Shown here in pieces: positions 6,039-6,868 of a stretch of DNA of 6,868 bases; within the stretch, counting starts at the first letter, position 1, and each line of letters starts with the position of its first letter. Made by a program: the position numbers and the translations under genes. The notes under the pieces were generated by a model, which searched no databases, was not told the DNA's origin, and saw only the letters and a list, made by a program, of their open reading frames with translations. The stretch spans positions 1-6,868 of the forward strand of contig JBBCJR010000031.1 of the NCBI GenBank assembly GCA_037190805.1, read 5' to 3'. Origin of the DNA: JBBCJR01 sp037190805 (GTDB lineage Bacteria > Pseudomonadota > Alphaproteobacteria > Sphingomonadales > Sphingomonadaceae).

Positions 6039-6868
6039 ATGATAAATAGGCGCTTTTCTGTTCGCGGACTGCTGCTTGCATCCGCGCTGATTCCGCTGGC
6101 CGCCTGTGGCGGTGGGGCGACCAAGGAAGCCGACGTCCTGTTCACCAACGGCAAGGTGCTGACGGCGGACAAGGATTTCTCCGTGCACTCGGTGGTGGCG
6201 GTGAAGGACGGCAAGATCCTGGCGGTCGGCGGTGCCGAGCTGGCGAAGGAATATTCGGCCCCGCAGGTCATCGACCTCAATGGCCGCGTCCTCATGCCCG
6301 GCTTCACCGATACCCACGTCCATATGCATGCCCTGCCGCGCCGGGGTGTCGACTTGAGCCAGGCCAGGTCGATCAAGGAGATTCAGGATCTCGTCCGCGC
6401 CAAGGCCGAGGAACTGGGGCCGGGCGAATGGGTGACCGGCCGGGCCTGGGACGAGGCGCTGCTGGCCGAAAAGCGCAATCCGGTGAAGGAAGATATCGAC
6501 GCCGTGGCGCCGAACAACCCGGTCGTGCTCACCCGTGCCGGCGGTCATAGCAGCGTGGGCAACTCGCTGGCACTGAAGCTGGCGAAGATCGATCGCAACA
6601 CCCCCGATCCCAAGGACGGCGTCATCGAGAAGGATGCCAAGGGCGAACCCAACGGCATCATCCGCGAGCGCAGCGACCTCTATCGCAACCTCGTGCCGCC
6701 CGACACGTTTGCAGATTTGCGGGCCAGCTATATCGAGAAGATGAAGGAGCTGCTGACCTTTGGTGTCACGAGTTTCCACTCTGCCAGCACCAGCATCAAT
6801 GACGAGCCGGTGGGTCAGGGCGGCATCGAGAATCCGGGATCGGGTCTCACCTTCAAGCGGATGAAGGA
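6039..6868 (+). CDS. YtcJ-like amidohydrolase, predicted lipoprotein (3' end cut by window)
   Basis: The first 276 residues of a metal-dependent amidohydrolase (Amidohydro_3, YtcJ-like) are present; the frame is open to the window edge, and relatives usually run to 550-600 residues. The N-terminus MINRRFSVRG has twin arginines, then a hydrophobic stretch ending in the lipobox LAAC (C23), so export and lipidation are likely; Tat export is possible but not certain. The catalytic domain begins with ADVLFTNGKVLTAD (31-44). It has the metal-binding HxH at H93/H95 in GFTDTHVHMH, WVTGRAWDEALLAEKRNP (131-148), AGGH (H170) ahead of NSLAL, a G-I-I-R-E segment (E210), and FGVTSFHSAS (H247), all in family order. 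Family members hydrolyse amide-type bonds such as N-substituted formamides; the substrate here is unknown. GGGGAG at 6022-6027 is the ribosome binding site, 11 bases from the ATG. No in-frame ATG lies upstream back to the rarD end. Confidence 0.9.
   Translation, partial: MINRRFSVRGLLLASALIPLAACGGGATKEADVLFTNGKVLTADKDFSVHSVVAVKDGKILAVGGAELAKEYSAPQVIDLNGRVLMPGFTDTHVHMHALPRRGVDLSQARSIKEIQDLVRAKAEELGPGEWVTGRAWDEALLAEKRNPVKEDIDAVAPNNPVVLTRAGGHSSVGNSLALKLAKIDRNTPDPKDGVIEKDAKGEPNGIIRERSDLYRNLVPPDTFADLRASYIEKMKELLTFGVTSFHSASTSINDEPVGQGGIENPGSGLTFKRMK

Noticed and set aside
5949..6779. 276-residue minus-strand open frame opposite the amidohydrolase
   Set aside because: The plus strand encodes an amidohydrolase with a signal peptide and metal-binding HxH; the antisense frame is its shadow.

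Overview
The window looks like chromosomal DNA from an alphaproteobacterium, most likely a sphingomonad. The DNA is GC-rich with strong G/C preference at third codon positions, and the protein styles (RadC, the YdbH/YnbE/YdbL set, RarD and a lipoprotein amidohydrolase) fit that group. This placement comes from recognising families by eye, not from a search. There is no sign of mobile DNA, rRNA, tRNA or CRISPR, and every gap between genes is under 150 bp.

Layout: (1) 44-733, minus strand, radC, a JAB1/MPN+ (JAMM) domain protein. (2) A divergent intergenic gap with a possible promoter. (3) 841-4897, plus strand, a tight four-gene cluster: a small helical lipoprotein, a ~1019-residue YdbH-type AsmA-like protein, a 61-residue YnbE lipoprotein and a periplasmic YdbL/DUF1318 protein. 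A perfect 10-bp hairpin followed by a short T run ends it at 4911-4941. (4) 5015-5908, plus strand, rarD, an EamA-family membrane transporter. (5) A 130-bp gap with nested inverted repeats. (6) 6039 to the window end, plus strand, a truncated YtcJ-like amidohydrolase with a lipoprotein signal.

The main system is the ydbH-ynbE-ydbL cluster. In E. coli these proteins are reported to form a bridge between the inner and outer membranes that helps keep outer-membrane lipids in balance. YdbH is anchored in the inner membrane and spans the periplasm, YnbE is the outer-membrane lipoprotein, and YdbL is a periplasmic accessory factor. The gene order here is the same.

The least explained part is the lipoprotein gene that opens the cluster. 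Its stop codon lies at most 6 bp from the ydbH start, it has the best ribosome binding site in the group, and its mature part is a charged, alanine-rich helix. It is a candidate extra component of the bridge. Cysteine pairs in YdbH and YdbL also suggest disulfide-stabilised periplasmic folds. radC, rarD and the amidohydrolase appear to be independent neighbours.
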